Part shown: positions 34,216-43,573 of the stretch, piece after piece
Layout: each line of letters begins with the position of its first letter
Position numbering within the stretch: the stretch's first letter is position 1
Assembly: GCF_013177735.1 (NCBI RefSeq)
Contig: NZ_WOEZ01000032.1
Location: 1-64,000 of the forward strand
Direction: 5' to 3'
Origin: Paraburkholderia elongata
Lineage (GTDB): Bacteria > Pseudomonadota > Gammaproteobacteria > Burkholderiales > Burkholderiaceae
DNA length: 64,000 bases
Program-made: the position numbers and the translations under genes
Notes under the pieces: generated by a model
Database searches by the model: none
What the model was told of the DNA's origin: nothing
The model's input: the letters and a program-made list of their open reading frames with translations, nothing else

Positions 34216-34871
34216 CTACCGAGATATTTTCTCCAGCTCCAGCCCCTTCGTTCGCGGCCCCATCAACCCGATTGTCAGCATCACGATCAGCATTGCACCG
34301 GCGATGAATACAAACACGCCGGTCGTGCCGAAGTGCTTCAACACCGCCGCGATCAGAAAGGCCGTGAAAATCGCGGAAAACCGACTCCACGAATAGACGA
34401 AGCCCACCGCCCGCGCGCGGATGCTGGTCGGAAAGAGCTCGGTCTGATACGCATGGTAGCTGTACGAAATGATGTTGCCCGCGAGCGTCAGACACACGCC
34501 AAGGCTCACCAGCAACACCGCGCCGGACGCCTGGCTGAACCACAGGCCGCACACGATATTCACGGCCGCCATCACCACGATCACCGTCTTGCGCTCGAAG
34601 CGATCGCCGATAAAGAGGCCAATCACCGGACCGATTGGCGCGGCCAGCGCAATCACGCTCGAGTACATCAGGCTCGTGGTGATCGTAATACCCTGCTTGA
34701 TCAGCAGCGTCGGCACCCAGTTCGCAAAGCCGTAGAAGCCGACCGTCTGGAAGATATTGAAGATCGCCATCATCAGCGTGCGGCTGCGGTACGGCGGCAC
34801 CCACATATCGCGGAAGACGCCGCGCCGCCGGCGCTGCGCGCGACGGACCCGGCGTGATCGGGGGATGCCAT
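34216..34871 (-). pseudogene. MFS transporter with its N-terminal half deleted
   Basis: The frame 34806-34216 encodes 196 residues corresponding to TM7-TM12 of an MFS permease: FGYGFANWVP-like TM7 context, then FIGDRFERKTVIVV, TELFPTSIRARAVGF and LMGPRTKGLELE. About 65 bp upstream, an ATG at 34871 with GGAG begins MASPDHAGSVARSAGG, the style of an MFS N-terminus. It is out of frame with the body (+1). The start and the C-terminal half were therefore joined by an internal deletion of roughly 200 codons. The product cannot be a functional permease. Confidence 0.75.
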
Positions 34872-35006
34872 ATTGTTTGTCTCCTGGTGATGCGGGTCAT
34901 GCAGGCGTTGCACGATGATGCTCGCCGGGGCCGGTCTTGTGCCGGCCTTCGTACTTTCGCGTGTCACGCGCACCACGATGCCGGGCCGCAAGTTCCGGCC
35001 AGCATT

Positions 35007-36974
35007 CTAGCCGCGTGTGCGCTTCAATTGTTCGAAGGTGGTGATTTTTCCGGCCAGCGCGCTCGCTGCAACGGTGTACGGGCTCGCGAGCCATACATTG
35101 CCCGGGCCTGAACGGCCGGGGAAATTACGGTTGATCGCGCTGATCGTCACCTCGTTCGCATTGGCCGACTGACCCGGTCCGCAATTCGCGCAGGAACCGC
35201 AACCGGGCATCACCAGCGTCACACCCGCGCGCTCGAAGACAGGTAAATAACCTTGCTCCTCGCAGTACGCGCGCACCGCCATCGTGCCGAATTGCAGAAA
35301 GAGACGCGTGCCCTCGGGCACACGCATGCCCTGCTCCACGCCCCAGCGCAATACCTCGTGATAGAAGTCGAAGTCTTCGCGCTTGCCCGCCGTACACGAG
35401 CCGCCATACGCGATATCGATCGTGACGTCCTGCTCCAGTTGCGGCGCCGGTACGCCGTTGCCCGGATCGCCTGGACGCGCGAGCATCGGTTCGATGGCGG
35501 TAGCATCGATGCGGATCGTGTCGCGATACGTGGCGCCGGAATCGCTTTTCATCCAGTTTTCAAGGGTGAAATCGACGCCGCGCCGCTCCTTCAGAAACGC
35601 CACCGTGCGTTCGTCCGGTTCCACAATGCCCGTGAAGCCGCCCAGTTCCGCGACCATGTTGGTCAGCGTCGCGCGTTCGTCGATCGACATCGCGCGCACC
35701 GCTGCGCCGCCGTATTCGAACACGAGGCCGATCGCGCCGCCCGAGCGGACCGCGTCCATCTGCAACAGATGCAGCATGACGTCCTTCGCGGTGACGCCGT
35801 CGCGCAACGCGCCGTCGATTTCGATGCACAAGGTCTCCGGCACTTTGCAGCGCACGTAACCCGTCACCCAGCTATTGGCGATTTCCGTTGCGCCCGCACC
35901 GAATGCGAGGCAGCCGAGCGCGCCCGAATGCGGCGTGTGCGAATCGGTGCCGCACGCAACCTGCCCCGGCAACGCATACTGCTCGGCCATCAGCGCATGA
36001 CAGATGCCTTCGGAAGCCGGCGAGTTATCGAGCGCGCCGTGCGAGCGCACCGGATAGTCGCGCGAGAACGACGTGTGCCCTTCCATCAGATTGGCCACGC
36101 CCGGCAGCAATCCGTCGCGTACGTGCGGAATGCTTTGCGACGCGAGCACCAGATGATCCTGGAACGCGATGATGTGATCCGGCGCATGCAGCGGCGCGGG
36201 CCTGCCGAACGCGCGATGCATCAGATGCGCGCACATGCCGGTGAAGTAATCGTGGCTGAAGCGCCAGTCGGCGGCGATGAACACGCCGTCTCCGCGCTGC
36301 GCGCTTTCAATGCCGGGATGAAGATGGCGCTCGATGATCTTCTCGACCAGCGTCTTCGGTTCGGCGGCGCTTGCCGCATTTGCCGCAATTGCGGCGTTCG
36401 CCATCTCCCGCACACGCGGCGCGGGCCAGTCCGCGAACTTGCTGTACGCGAGCAATCCGCCGCTGCGAATGATCTGCTGCGTGAGCGCATCGCGGCCTTT
36501 GAGAAACTCGTCGATCGGCACGGCCTCTCCCGCGATCAGACGATCGAGCACGGAGAAATCGGTGGTAGTGAGAATACCGATGTTGTCGCAATTCTGCTGA
36601 TAGATACGCTCGAAACTCCCCGCAACGATCAGGCGAATGCCCGCCGACAACTCCGCCAACGGACTCGATTCGCGCGACGAACCCTTGCCGTAGCGCTTGC
36701 CCGCAACCGTCACCTGAAAGCCGCCGTCCTTGACCGCATTGCGGCCGATCGGCAGGCGCTCGCCCGCCTTGAAGCCGACGTACGGATACTGGCCGAGGCG
36801 TTCGTCATAGGTGAGCATGACGGTGACCGGCGTGATTTCGTCGGTGGACACGTTATCGCGCAGCGGGCCGGCGCTCGCGCGCGTGAAATTTTCACCGGCG
36901 AGTTGTGCCTCGATCACCGCGGGGTCCTGGGACAAGTACAGCACGCGGCCGTCCAAACGAATCGTATCGCTCAT
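35007..36974 (-). CDS. Aconitase-superfamily hydro-lyase with swivel domain first (fused LeuD-LeuC-like)
   Basis: A 655-aa [4Fe-4S] hydro-lyase. The swivel (LeuD-like) domain is N-terminal (about residues 1-190, with the loop YGKGSSRESSPLAE). It is followed by the large LeuC-like domain carrying the cluster cysteines in YGGSCTAGKRED and MPGCGSCANCGPG and the motif ACGTDSHTPHSGALG. AcnA has the opposite order and AcnB has an extra HEAT domain. The likely reaction is isomerisation or hydration of a tricarboxylate or alkyl-malate. The ATG at 36974 has AAGGAG 7 nt upstream. A LysR gene lies 106 bp upstream on the same strand. The natural substrate is uncertain. Confidence 0.85.
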   Translation of the reverse strand: MSDTIRLDGRVLYLSQDPAVIEAQLAGENFTRASAGPLRDNVSTDEITPVTVMLTYDERLGQYPYVGFKAGERLPIGRNAVKDGGFQVTVAGKRYGKGSSRESSPLAELSAGIRLIVAGSFERIYQQNCDNIGILTTTDFSVLDRLIAGEAVPIDEFLKGRDALTQQIIRSGGLLAYSKFADWPAPRVREMANAAIAANAASAAEPKTLVEKIIERHLHPGIESAQRGDGVFIAADWRFSHDYFTGMCAHLMHRAFGRPAPLHAPDHIIAFQDHLVLASQSIPHVRDGLLPGVANLMEGHTSFSRDYPVRSHGALDNSPASEGICHALMAEQYALPGQVACGTDSHTPHSGALGCLAFGAGATEIANSWVTGYVRCKVPETLCIEIDGALRDGVTAKDVMLHLLQMDAVRSGGAIGLVFEYGGAAVRAMSIDERATLTNMVAELGGFTGIVEPDERTVAFLKERRGVDFTLENWMKSDSGATYRDTIRIDATAIEPMLARPGDPGNGVPAPQLEQDVTIDIAYGGSCTAGKREDFDFYHEVLRWGVEQGMRVPEGTRLFLQFGTMAVRAYCEEQGYLPVFERAGVTLVMPGCGSCANCGPGQSANANEVTISAINRNFPGRSGPGNVWLASPYTVAASALAGKITTFEQLKRTRG

Positions 36975-37080
36975 ATGCATTCTCCTTGCGCTCACTATAC
37001 GGCGCGCGGTGGCGATGCCGAAGTGCCAGTCCAGCAACGCAGACGTCTTGTTTGGAGAGTGATGCGAGGCGTCCCGCAAG

Positions 37081-37986
37081 CTAGGGCTTGCTGCCGAGGA
37101 ACCCCACCAGCGCCGCCGCGCTAGCGCTTAATTGATCGCGCGATTTGAAGATCATGATGAGATGCCGCACTGCCCAGGCGTTGCTCAAGGACAGCAAACG
37201 CACGTCGAGCGCATTCACATAGAGCAGCCCCACCTGCTCGGGCACAATCGCGATGCCGAGGCCCGCGTGGACCATCCGGCACAGCGCGTCGAGGCTGCTG
37301 ACGCGGATCTTTACGTCGAGCTGTCGTCCCGCGCTGGCCGCCGCCTGCTGCGCGAGAAGCCTCGTGAGCGCGCTCTCGCTGCGCAGGCCGACGAAGCTGT
37401 CGTCGAGCAGATCGTCGAACGCCACGCGCGGCACGTTGGCGAGACGATGACCGCCCGGCACCAGTACCGCCAACCGATCTTCCCGATACGGCGCCTGCTC
37501 GAAGGCTTCACTGCCCGCAACCGGATTGCAGATGCCGAAATCCGCGCCGTGTTCGTCGACGATACGCAGCACGTCCGCACTGTTCTCCTCTTCCAGTTCG
37601 ATCGACACCTCCGGAAACACGCGCCCGAACGCCGCCACGTCTTCCGGCAAAAACTGCACGATCGACGAAAGATTCGCCACCACCCGCACCCGCCCCTTCG
37701 CCCCCGACGAAAAGCGCGACAACTCTGCGCTCATCTGTTCGATGTTGCCGATGATCGCCAGCGCATAGCGCAGCACGGTCTCGCCGACCGGCGTCACCGT
37801 AATGCCGCGCGACTGGCGCTGAATCACCGGTAAGCCGATCAACGCCTCGATCTCGGCAATGCGCCGGCTCACGGCGGACGACGCGATGAATTCGCGCTCA
37901 GCCGCGCGCGCGATGTTCTGCTCCTGGCAAACGGCGACGAACAGGCGCAACGAGGTGAGGTCGAGTTTCTTGAGGAGGTTTTCCAT
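37081..37986 (-). CDS. LysR-family transcriptional regulator
   Basis: A 301-aa LysR protein (LTSLRLFVAVCQEQNIARAA ... SSAVSRRIAEIEALIG) with a type-2 periplasmic-binding fold for effector binding (RVVANLSSIVQFLPEDVAAF). It lies directly upstream of, and co-directional with, the aconitase-like gene, so it may regulate it in cis. Its C-terminal GFLGSKP is unremarkable. The effector is unknown. Confidence 0.88.
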   Translation of the reverse strand: MENLLKKLDLTSLRLFVAVCQEQNIARAAEREFIASSAVSRRIAEIEALIGLPVIQRQSRGITVTPVGETVLRYALAIIGNIEQMSAELSRFSSGAKGRVRVVANLSSIVQFLPEDVAAFGRVFPEVSIELEEENSADVLRIVDEHGADFGICNPVAGSEAFEQAPYREDRLAVLVPGGHRLANVPRVAFDDLLDDSFVGLRSESALTRLLAQQAAASAGRQLDVKIRVSSLDALCRMVHAGLGIAIVPEQVGLLYVNALDVRLLSLSNAWAVRHLIMIFKSRDQLSASAAALVGFLGSKP

Positions 37987-38103
37987 GGATGTTGCGCTTC
38001 ACATTGGGCCCAGACCCAACGCTAGCATAGAGGCGACCACGGGCTTCACCCCCTCTTCCGGATTGATTCGGTTGATGGCGCGTGTCGCTTTCCAATAGGG
38101 ACG

Positions 38104-38133
38104 AAAAAAAAAGCGGGACGCAAGCGTCCCGCT
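38104..38133 (-). terminator. Intrinsic terminator of the ammonium transporter gene
   Basis: On the minus strand, AGCGGGACGC, a 2-nt loop and GCGTCCCGCT form a 10-bp GC-rich stem followed immediately by nine T. It begins 22 bp after the amt stop codon and separates it from the LysR gene. Confidence 0.85.
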
Positions 38134-38155
38134 CTCTTCTCACCTTGTGCTGTGC

Positions 38156-39397
38156 TTACGCGTCCAGATAAGCCACTTCGCCATGCAACTCGGTATCGAG
38201 CCCGTGCTGCGCGGCGGCTGCATCGACCTTAACGGGTGTCACGCGGTTGATCAGCCATAACATGCCCCACGTGAACACGAACGCCCAGACGCCGGACACG
38301 AGTACCGCCACGCATTGCTTGACGAAGAAAGCGCCGCCACCCAACAGCAGGCCATCCGCGCCACTCGGATTCCACGCCTTCGACGCGAACACGCCGAGCA
38401 GAACGGTACCGACCAGGCCACCCACGCCATGCACGCCCCACACGTCGAGCGCGTCGTCGAGGCCGAGCCGGTTTTTCAGCGCAACAGCGTAATAACAGAT
38501 CACACCAGCAGAAATCCCGATTATCGCGGCCGTGCTCAACGACACATAGCCGGCCGCGGGCGTGATGGTCGCGAGGCCGGCGACCGAACCGGTCAGCAAG
38601 CCGATGAATTTCGGCTGCCGTGCGTTGGCCCATTCGATCAGCAGCCACGTAATGGCAGCGAACGAAGCGGCGACATCGGTGTTAAGGAAAGACGAAGCCG
38701 TGATGGCGTCGACGCGCAACTCGGAGCCGGCGTTAAAGCCGTACCAGCCGAACCACAGCAGGCCCGTGCCGAGCGCGATCAACGGCACGTTGTGCGGCTT
38801 GTGCGTGACGGTCTGACGGCGCCCCACATACAACACCGACGCTAGCGCGGCGAATCCGGCGGTATTGTGGACCACAATGCCGCCTGCATAATCGAGCACG
38901 CCCCACTTCGCGAACAGTCCATCTGGACTCCATACCATGTGCACGAACGGGAAATACACCAGTACTAGCCAGCCAGTCAGAAACAGGAAGTACGCTTTGA
39001 ACGTCACGCGGTTGGTGAACGCACCTGTAATCAGCGCCGGCGTGATGATCGCAAACATCATCTGATAGGCGACGTGGACCACCAGCGGAATGCCCGCGTC
39101 GTTGCCCGTGTACATGGTTTGCAGCGTAATGCCGCGCAGGAACGCATAGTAGGTCGGGTCGCCGATGATGCCGTGCCAGCTTGGGCCGAAGCACATCGAG
39201 TAGCCGAACGCGAACCACAGCACGGTTGTCCATGCGAGCGAGATGAAGCTCTGCATCATGATCGCCAGCACGTTCTTGCGTTCGACGAGGCCGCCGTAGA
39301 AAAACGCGAGACCCGGCGTCATCAGCATGACGAGGCTCGCGCAGAGCAGCATGAAGGCGGTATTACCAACGTTAATCGGCACGGTTGCGGGAACCAC
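38156..39397 (-). CDS. amt: Ammonium transporter (Amt/MEP/Rh family)
   Basis: A 413-aa, 11-TM ammonium channel. The N-terminal MLMTPGLAFFYGGLVERKN helix is diagnostic. The twin conduction-lining histidines are in GGIVVHNTAGFAAL and VWGVHGVGGLVGTVLLG. Phe and Trp residues of the vestibule are in FHM-like positions (FPFVHMVWSPDG). There is no cleavable signal peptide. It is not next to glnK, unlike the usual glnK-amtB pair, so it is probably an additional Amt paralogue. A strong terminator follows. Confidence 0.93.
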   Translation of the reverse strand: MVPATVPINVGNTAFMLLCASLVMLMTPGLAFFYGGLVERKNVLAIMMQSFISLAWTTVLWFAFGYSMCFGPSWHGIIGDPTYYAFLRGITLQTMYTGNDAGIPLVVHVAYQMMFAIITPALITGAFTNRVTFKAYFLFLTGWLVLVYFPFVHMVWSPDGLFAKWGVLDYAGGIVVHNTAGFAALASVLYVGRRQTVTHKPHNVPLIALGTGLLWFGWYGFNAGSELRVDAITASSFLNTDVAASFAAITWLLIEWANARQPKFIGLLTGSVAGLATITPAAGYVSLSTAAIIGISAGVICYYAVALKNRLGLDDALDVWGVHGVGGLVGTVLLGVFASKAWNPSGADGLLLGGGAFFVKQCVAVLVSGVWAFVFTWGMLWLINRVTPVKVDAAAAQHGLDTELHGEVAYLDA

Positions 39398-39781
39398 AGC
39401 TTGTCTCCTTGATGGTCGTCGTGATGTGTGCCCCCGGCGGCGCGTGGCACTGGCGTCGAAAAGAGCCCTTCAGCGCGGAATTTGCTTTCAATTTGTAGGG
39501 TTCATCTGTTTTCGCGCGTTTGCAGCAGGCGAAAAGTATTCCCGCGCCGGGGCCGGCGCAATACGGCTGGAAGATATAGTGGGATTCACGTGACCCGTAT
39601 GGCCATCTCAGGCCCCTGCCGGCGACCGCTCGCCATCGTCAGCGTGCCGTAAGCGCGGGTAAACCACGTCCGTTCGACCGGCCGCTAATAGCCATGCCTG
39701 CGCAAAAACGTCGCTTTTTCGCGTCAGCTTCACGTCGGTCCCGTCGGCCCGTCCGCAGGCCATTCAGCCTGAAAAACACCT
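39398..39781. other. Intergenic region upstream of amt, with inverted repeats
   Basis: No gene is apparent. Two inverted repeats are visible: TTTTCGC...GCGAAAA (39509-39535, 13-bp spacer) and GCGCCGGGGCCGGCGC (39544-39559, 7-bp arms). They lie 110-160 bp upstream of amt and could be regulatory. I found no clear sigma-54 -24/-12 element. Confidence 0.4.
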
Positions 39782-40486
39782 ATGATAACGAGCGCGAACT
39801 ACTCGGGCTTTACGTTCGGTGCGTTGTATGGGTTCGGCGGTCAACCGGGCAGCCTGAAGCAGCAGAACACGTGGAGCGTGGGCGCGGGATACGGCAACGG
39901 CCCGCTGCATGTGGGCGTCGGTTATGAGCGTTCGGACAACAGCAAGAGCGGGACGAAAGACTCGACGTACGGCAAGTGGAGCGGCACGGACGACGGCCTG
40001 TTCAATTCGTCGATCAATGAAGGTTACGCGAGTGCGCAATCGCAACAGATCATCGCTGCGGGCGCTACGTACAATCTTGGCCCGGCTATCGTCGGGGTGA
40101 ACTACAACAACGTGCAATATCGCTCGGGCGCCGACTCGTTGTTCAACGGGCATGCGACGTTCAACATCGCGGGCGTATTCGGCCAGTGGACGATCCGCCC
40201 GGCCGTGCAACTGTTCGCGGGTTATAGCTACACACGTGGCGGCGAAGTGGAGGGTGTGGATGAGCGTGCGCAATATCACAACGTGACACTCGGTGCGCAG
40301 TACAACCTGTCCAAACGTTCCACGGTCTATTTGATGGGCGGCTATCAGCACGCATCCGGTGTCACGCTGGATGCGCTCGGTAATCCGGTCGCGGCGACCG
40401 CGTCGGTCAGCGACAAGGGCAACAGCCACTCGTCGGACACGCAGTCGCAGGCGATCGTCAGTATTGGTTTGCGGCACCGGTTCTGA
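39782..40486 (+). pseudogene. Porin gene lacking its signal peptide and first strands
   Basis: The 234-aa frame is the C-terminal two thirds of a Burkholderiales trimeric porin. It begins at a typical ANYSGFTFGALYGFG strand, continues with SVGAGYGNGPLHVGVGYERS, and ends QAIVSIGLRHRF with the terminal Phe. It lacks the signal peptide and about 140 residues including the first strands and the constriction loop, and no other frame supplies them. The product could not be exported. It lies between amt and the XRE regulator without an obvious promoter. Confidence 0.78.
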
Positions 40487-40492
40487 TGACCC

Positions 40493-41350
40493 TCAGTGTT
40501 GTTGCGGGACCGCGTTGATCAGTTCAAGATGACGCGCTTCCGTCACGTCGTCCGCGGGGAACATGCATTCGATACGCAGTTCCTGCGCCGCGACGGTTTG
40601 CGGCGTGCCCACGGTTGCGACCATTGAAAAGTAGTTCAGGACCTTGCCGTCCTTGACGAAACCGATGGGGATCAACGGCATGCCTGCTGCAGCGGACCCG
40701 CCCCCCAAAGGGCTCTGAGAAGACTTCAAGTCCGTTTGCACGTCCGGATAAGCACGCAGCGCGGCAAGCAACTCATGCGTCTGATCGTCGACCACACGAC
40801 CGACCGATTCCCGATAGACACGCTGAATCAGGCTATTCGCCACCGCTTGCCAATCGGCAATGAACGGACGCATTCCATCCGGATCGAAAATCAGATGCAG
40901 CATGTTGCGCGGCCCCTTGCGCGCAGCCATATCGATGAAGCAATTGAAAAAAAGCGGCGCGGATTCGTTGGTCATCAGCACGTTCCAGTAGCGGTCCATG
41001 ACGAGAGCGGGAAACGGCTCGTGTTGACGCAGCATTCGCCCGAGTGCGTTGGTGACGCTCTGCATTTCCTGTGCGTTCCAGGCGCTGTCGGCATACATCG
41101 GCGCATAGCCTGCTGCCAGTAGCAGCGCGTTGCGTTCGCGCAGAGGAATGTCGAGCGCTTGAGCGATGTCCATCAGCATCTGACGGCTCGGCACGCTGCG
41201 TCCGCTTTCGATAAAACTGATGTGCCGCTGCGAGACACCCGCGTTGAACGACAAGTCCAACTGACTGATGCCGCGCAGGTCTCTCCAGTAACGCAACAGC
41301 GCGCCGAGTTCATTCGGCGGCGTCTTCCTTTCGGGATTCGCAGGATTCAT
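40493..41350 (-). CDS. XRE-family regulator with MmyB-like ligand domain
   Basis: A 285-aa regulator. An N-terminal HTH_3 domain (LGALLRYWRDLRGISQLDLS ... VSQRHISFIESGRS, about residues 14-68) is followed by the MmyB-like, PAS-type domain (ALVMDRYWNVLMTN, MAARKGPRNMLHLIFDPDGM) that in the family binds small hydrophobic ligands such as fatty acids. The ATG at 41350 is preferred to an extended start at 41458. It is co-directional with, but 131 bp downstream of, the CMD-family gene, which it may regulate. Confidence 0.87.
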   Translation of the reverse strand: MNPANPERKTPPNELGALLRYWRDLRGISQLDLSFNAGVSQRHISFIESGRSVPSRQMLMDIAQALDIPLRERNALLLAAGYAPMYADSAWNAQEMQSVTNALGRMLRQHEPFPALVMDRYWNVLMTNESAPLFFNCFIDMAARKGPRNMLHLIFDPDGMRPFIADWQAVANSLIQRVYRESVGRVVDDQTHELLAALRAYPDVQTDLKSSQSPLGGGSAAAGMPLIPIGFVKDGKVLNYFSMVATVGTPQTVAAQELRIECMFPADDVTEARHLELINAVPQQH

Positions 41351-41481
41351 CGGTCTCTTTTCCGCAAGTCGATACAGATCAGGTTGAGTGACCGGTGGCG
41401 CCGAAGCATCCGTGGATGTCTGGCGCCAACCGGTCGTTCGAACCACGCCGGTCAGCATACTCCCTCGTGCTAAGCGGCCCT

Positions 41482-42042
41482 TCAGGACGAGGCCTGGGCG
41501 GCCCAGGCATACTCCTGGAAAGGTGCCTCGAGCGGGGGCTTCGTGATATTGCCGGCGTAGTTTGTGATAGTGGAAGCAGCCAGCACAGTGAGAACCTCGA
41601 GCACCTGGTCCTTGCGGAAACCAGCCTCGATAAACCGGTTCACGTCATGGTCGTTCAGGTGTCCGCGCTTCCCGATCGCTGTTTTTGTCAATGTCGAGAG
41701 GGCCGCATGTTTGCTATCAGCAGGCGCGCGGCCGTCGCGAATGGCTTCGACGTCGGCGGGGGAAAGCCCTTCTTTCAGCGCGAGGGCCGTGTGAAATGCA
41801 ACTGCCCAGGCGCATGCGTTCGTCACTGCGTTAGTCAGCAACAGGGTCTGTATCTGCGCTTCCGTAAAAGTACCCGAATGAACTTTCTGGAAGATACCAA
41901 TGAAGCCCCCGATCAACACCGGCGATTCGGCCATGGCTCCCGCGATGTTGGGGATAAGGCCGAAGTTTTGTTGAAGCTGCCGCAATACCGGCCTGGATTG
42001 CTCGGGTGCGGATTCAATCGTATGAATGTGAAACGTCGACAT
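41482..42042 (-). CDS. Carboxymuconolactone decarboxylase/AhpD-fold protein
   Basis: A 186-aa all-helical protein of the CMD/AhpD fold. AhpD-type members carry a redox Cx2C plus His (for example QCAYCVAAHT). Here the same place reads TNACAWAVAFHTAL, so only the first Cys and the His remain. A thiol-disulfide peroxidase role is therefore unlikely. Family members of this kind are often annotated as alkylhydroperoxidase-like or decarboxylases, without proof. It is transcribed just ahead of the XRE/MmyB-like regulator. Confidence 0.82.
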   Translation of the reverse strand: MSTFHIHTIESAPEQSRPVLRQLQQNFGLIPNIAGAMAESPVLIGGFIGIFQKVHSGTFTEAQIQTLLLTNAVTNACAWAVAFHTALALKEGLSPADVEAIRDGRAPADSKHAALSTLTKTAIGKRGHLNDHDVNRFIEAGFRKDQVLEVLTVLAASTITNYAGNITKPPLEAPFQEYAWAAQASS

Positions 42043-42218
42043 GATGTGACCTCGGTCGTAAGCACCACTCGGGATGAGTTGCGCAATGACCGAAGATTAG
42101 GCGTGAGGGAGCGGCTCGCCAATTACCTCGGATGTAATAAGCCTGGTTACTTATTGCCTACACCGTCACCATGCGGTTTTCTGCGAGCGCCCTTTAACGC
42201 GTGACCGTTCACGGAAGA

Positions 42219-42249
42219 ACAAAAGGCCGGGCTCAACGCAACCCGGCCT
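42219..42249 (-). terminator. Intrinsic terminator of the porin gene
   Basis: Minus strand: AGGCCGGGT, a short loop and GCCCGGCCT form a GC-rich stem, followed by TTTTGTT. It begins about 22 bp after the porin stop codon at 42272. Confidence 0.8.
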
Positions 42250-42271
42250 CCCTCACCGCAAAAGCTACCAA

Positions 42272-43492
42272 TCAGAACCGGTGAACAATGCCCACACCCA
42301 GCGCAAACTGACTGCCGGAAGAAGACGGCGTGCTGTTATACCCATCGCCGAGCGTCGCCGTGGCATCGATGATTTGCCCGGCACCGTTGGTTCCCAGCGT
42401 CTTGCCCTTCGCCTTCTGATAGGCCTCCAGCGCATACAACCCCGTGCGCTTCGACAGCGCGTAATACTCGGAGAGATTGAACTGGTGGTATTGGGCATTG
42501 TCCTGAATGGCGTTCGCACGTGTGGCACGGGTATAGCTGTACCCCGCGCCGAAATCCCACGCAACGGCCGGCTTCCAGTGCAGGACGAGACCACCGGTAT
42601 TGAAGATCGCCGTGTCGTGGAACTTCGAGCCGCTGCCCGGAATGTACTGGACGTTCGAATAGGTAGCTGTGACATCCCACGCGCTATTGAACGTGTAACC
42701 GCCTCCCACCGCGAAACGCTGTTGAGCCTGCGCAGTCTGGTAGCCGTTTGTCAGTGCAGATACGCCGATCTGCGAGCCGCCGTTCGTGGTGGTCGAATCC
42801 GCGCCCCACGCGCCGCCGCCCGCGGTCGAGTTGTTGATTCGCGAGAAGCCGACCGCGAGGCCCACCGGACCCATCGCATACTGAACCGCGGTCGACCAGG
42901 TCGAGCCCTGGTTCGTGCCGCCCGCCACGCCGCCCAGCGAATACGAGCCGCTCACCGTCAGGCCATAGAGCTTCGGCGACGTGTACTCCAGCGTGTTGTT
43001 CGCGCGGTAGATCGTGTCGAGACCGTCGATATCGCCAGGATGGGCGCCGTAGTAGCCGGTGATCCACGTGGTCGGGCTATACGGTGAGAGCAGTTGGTAA
43101 TACGAAGCGTATTGCCGGCCCGCCGTGAACGTACCGTACACCGGGTTGGTCAAGCCGACCCACGCCTGGCGGCCGAACATCGCATTAGTGTATTGCTGAG
43201 CACCGTTTGCCGAGTTGAAGCCGGACTCGAGTTGGAAGATCGCTTTCGTATTGCCGCCCAGATCCTCCCCGCCTTTCAGGCCGAAGCGGCTGCCCGCCCA
43301 CACGCCAGGCGCCATCTTGACGTCCGATTTCCCTCCGTGTGTAGAGCCGAGGGATGTCTGATTGTTGGTATAGGAAACGCCGTTGTCCACGATACCGTAC
43401 AACGTGACGCTGCTCTGCGCGAAAGCCGGTACGGAAGCCACGATCGCGGCTCCGAACAGCACAACGTCTACTCGCCTGATACTTTTATTCAT
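42272..43492 (-). CDS. Trimeric porin (Gram-negative porin family)
   Basis: A 406-aa outer-membrane general porin. The start at 43492 gives a signal peptide MNKSIRRVDVVLFGAAIVAS ending PAFAQ, and the mature protein begins SSVTLYGIVDNGVSYTNN. Landmarks include GSRFGLKGGEDLGGNTKAIF, FGRQAWVGLTNPVYGTFTAG with the PEFG-like loop region (PTTWITGYYG), and the C-terminal LGVGIVHRF. An upstream frame extension to 43543 is rejected because it precedes the signal peptide. It sits near the ligAB region and may serve aromatic-acid uptake; that is inference. Confidence 0.93.
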   Translation of the reverse strand: MNKSIRRVDVVLFGAAIVASVPAFAQSSVTLYGIVDNGVSYTNNQTSLGSTHGGKSDVKMAPGVWAGSRFGLKGGEDLGGNTKAIFQLESGFNSANGAQQYTNAMFGRQAWVGLTNPVYGTFTAGRQYASYYQLLSPYSPTTWITGYYGAHPGDIDGLDTIYRANNTLEYTSPKLYGLTVSGSYSLGGVAGGTNQGSTWSTAVQYAMGPVGLAVGFSRINNSTAGGGAWGADSTTTNGGSQIGVSALTNGYQTAQAQQRFAVGGGYTFNSAWDVTATYSNVQYIPGSGSKFHDTAIFNTGGLVLHWKPAVAWDFGAGYSYTRATRANAIQDNAQYHQFNLSEYYALSKRTGLYALEAYQKAKGKTLGTNGAGQIIDATATLGDGYNSTPSSSGSQFALGVGIVHRF

Positions 43493-43573
43493 TCGACAGA
43501 TCTCCAATTCATACGTGTTGTTGAAATTCTTTTTCTTCGGCACCGTTGCTAAAGCTTCATCAAACCCCTGGGG

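Noticed and set aside
35253..37124. 623-codon plus-strand frame opposite the aconitase-like gene
   Set aside because: His/Arg/Ala-rich shadow of the minus-strand gene; no domain pattern and no ribosome site.
39398..39600. Sigma-54/NtrC promoter for amt
   Set aside because: A TGGCAC occurs, but on the wrong strand and without a correctly spaced TTGC on the amt strand.
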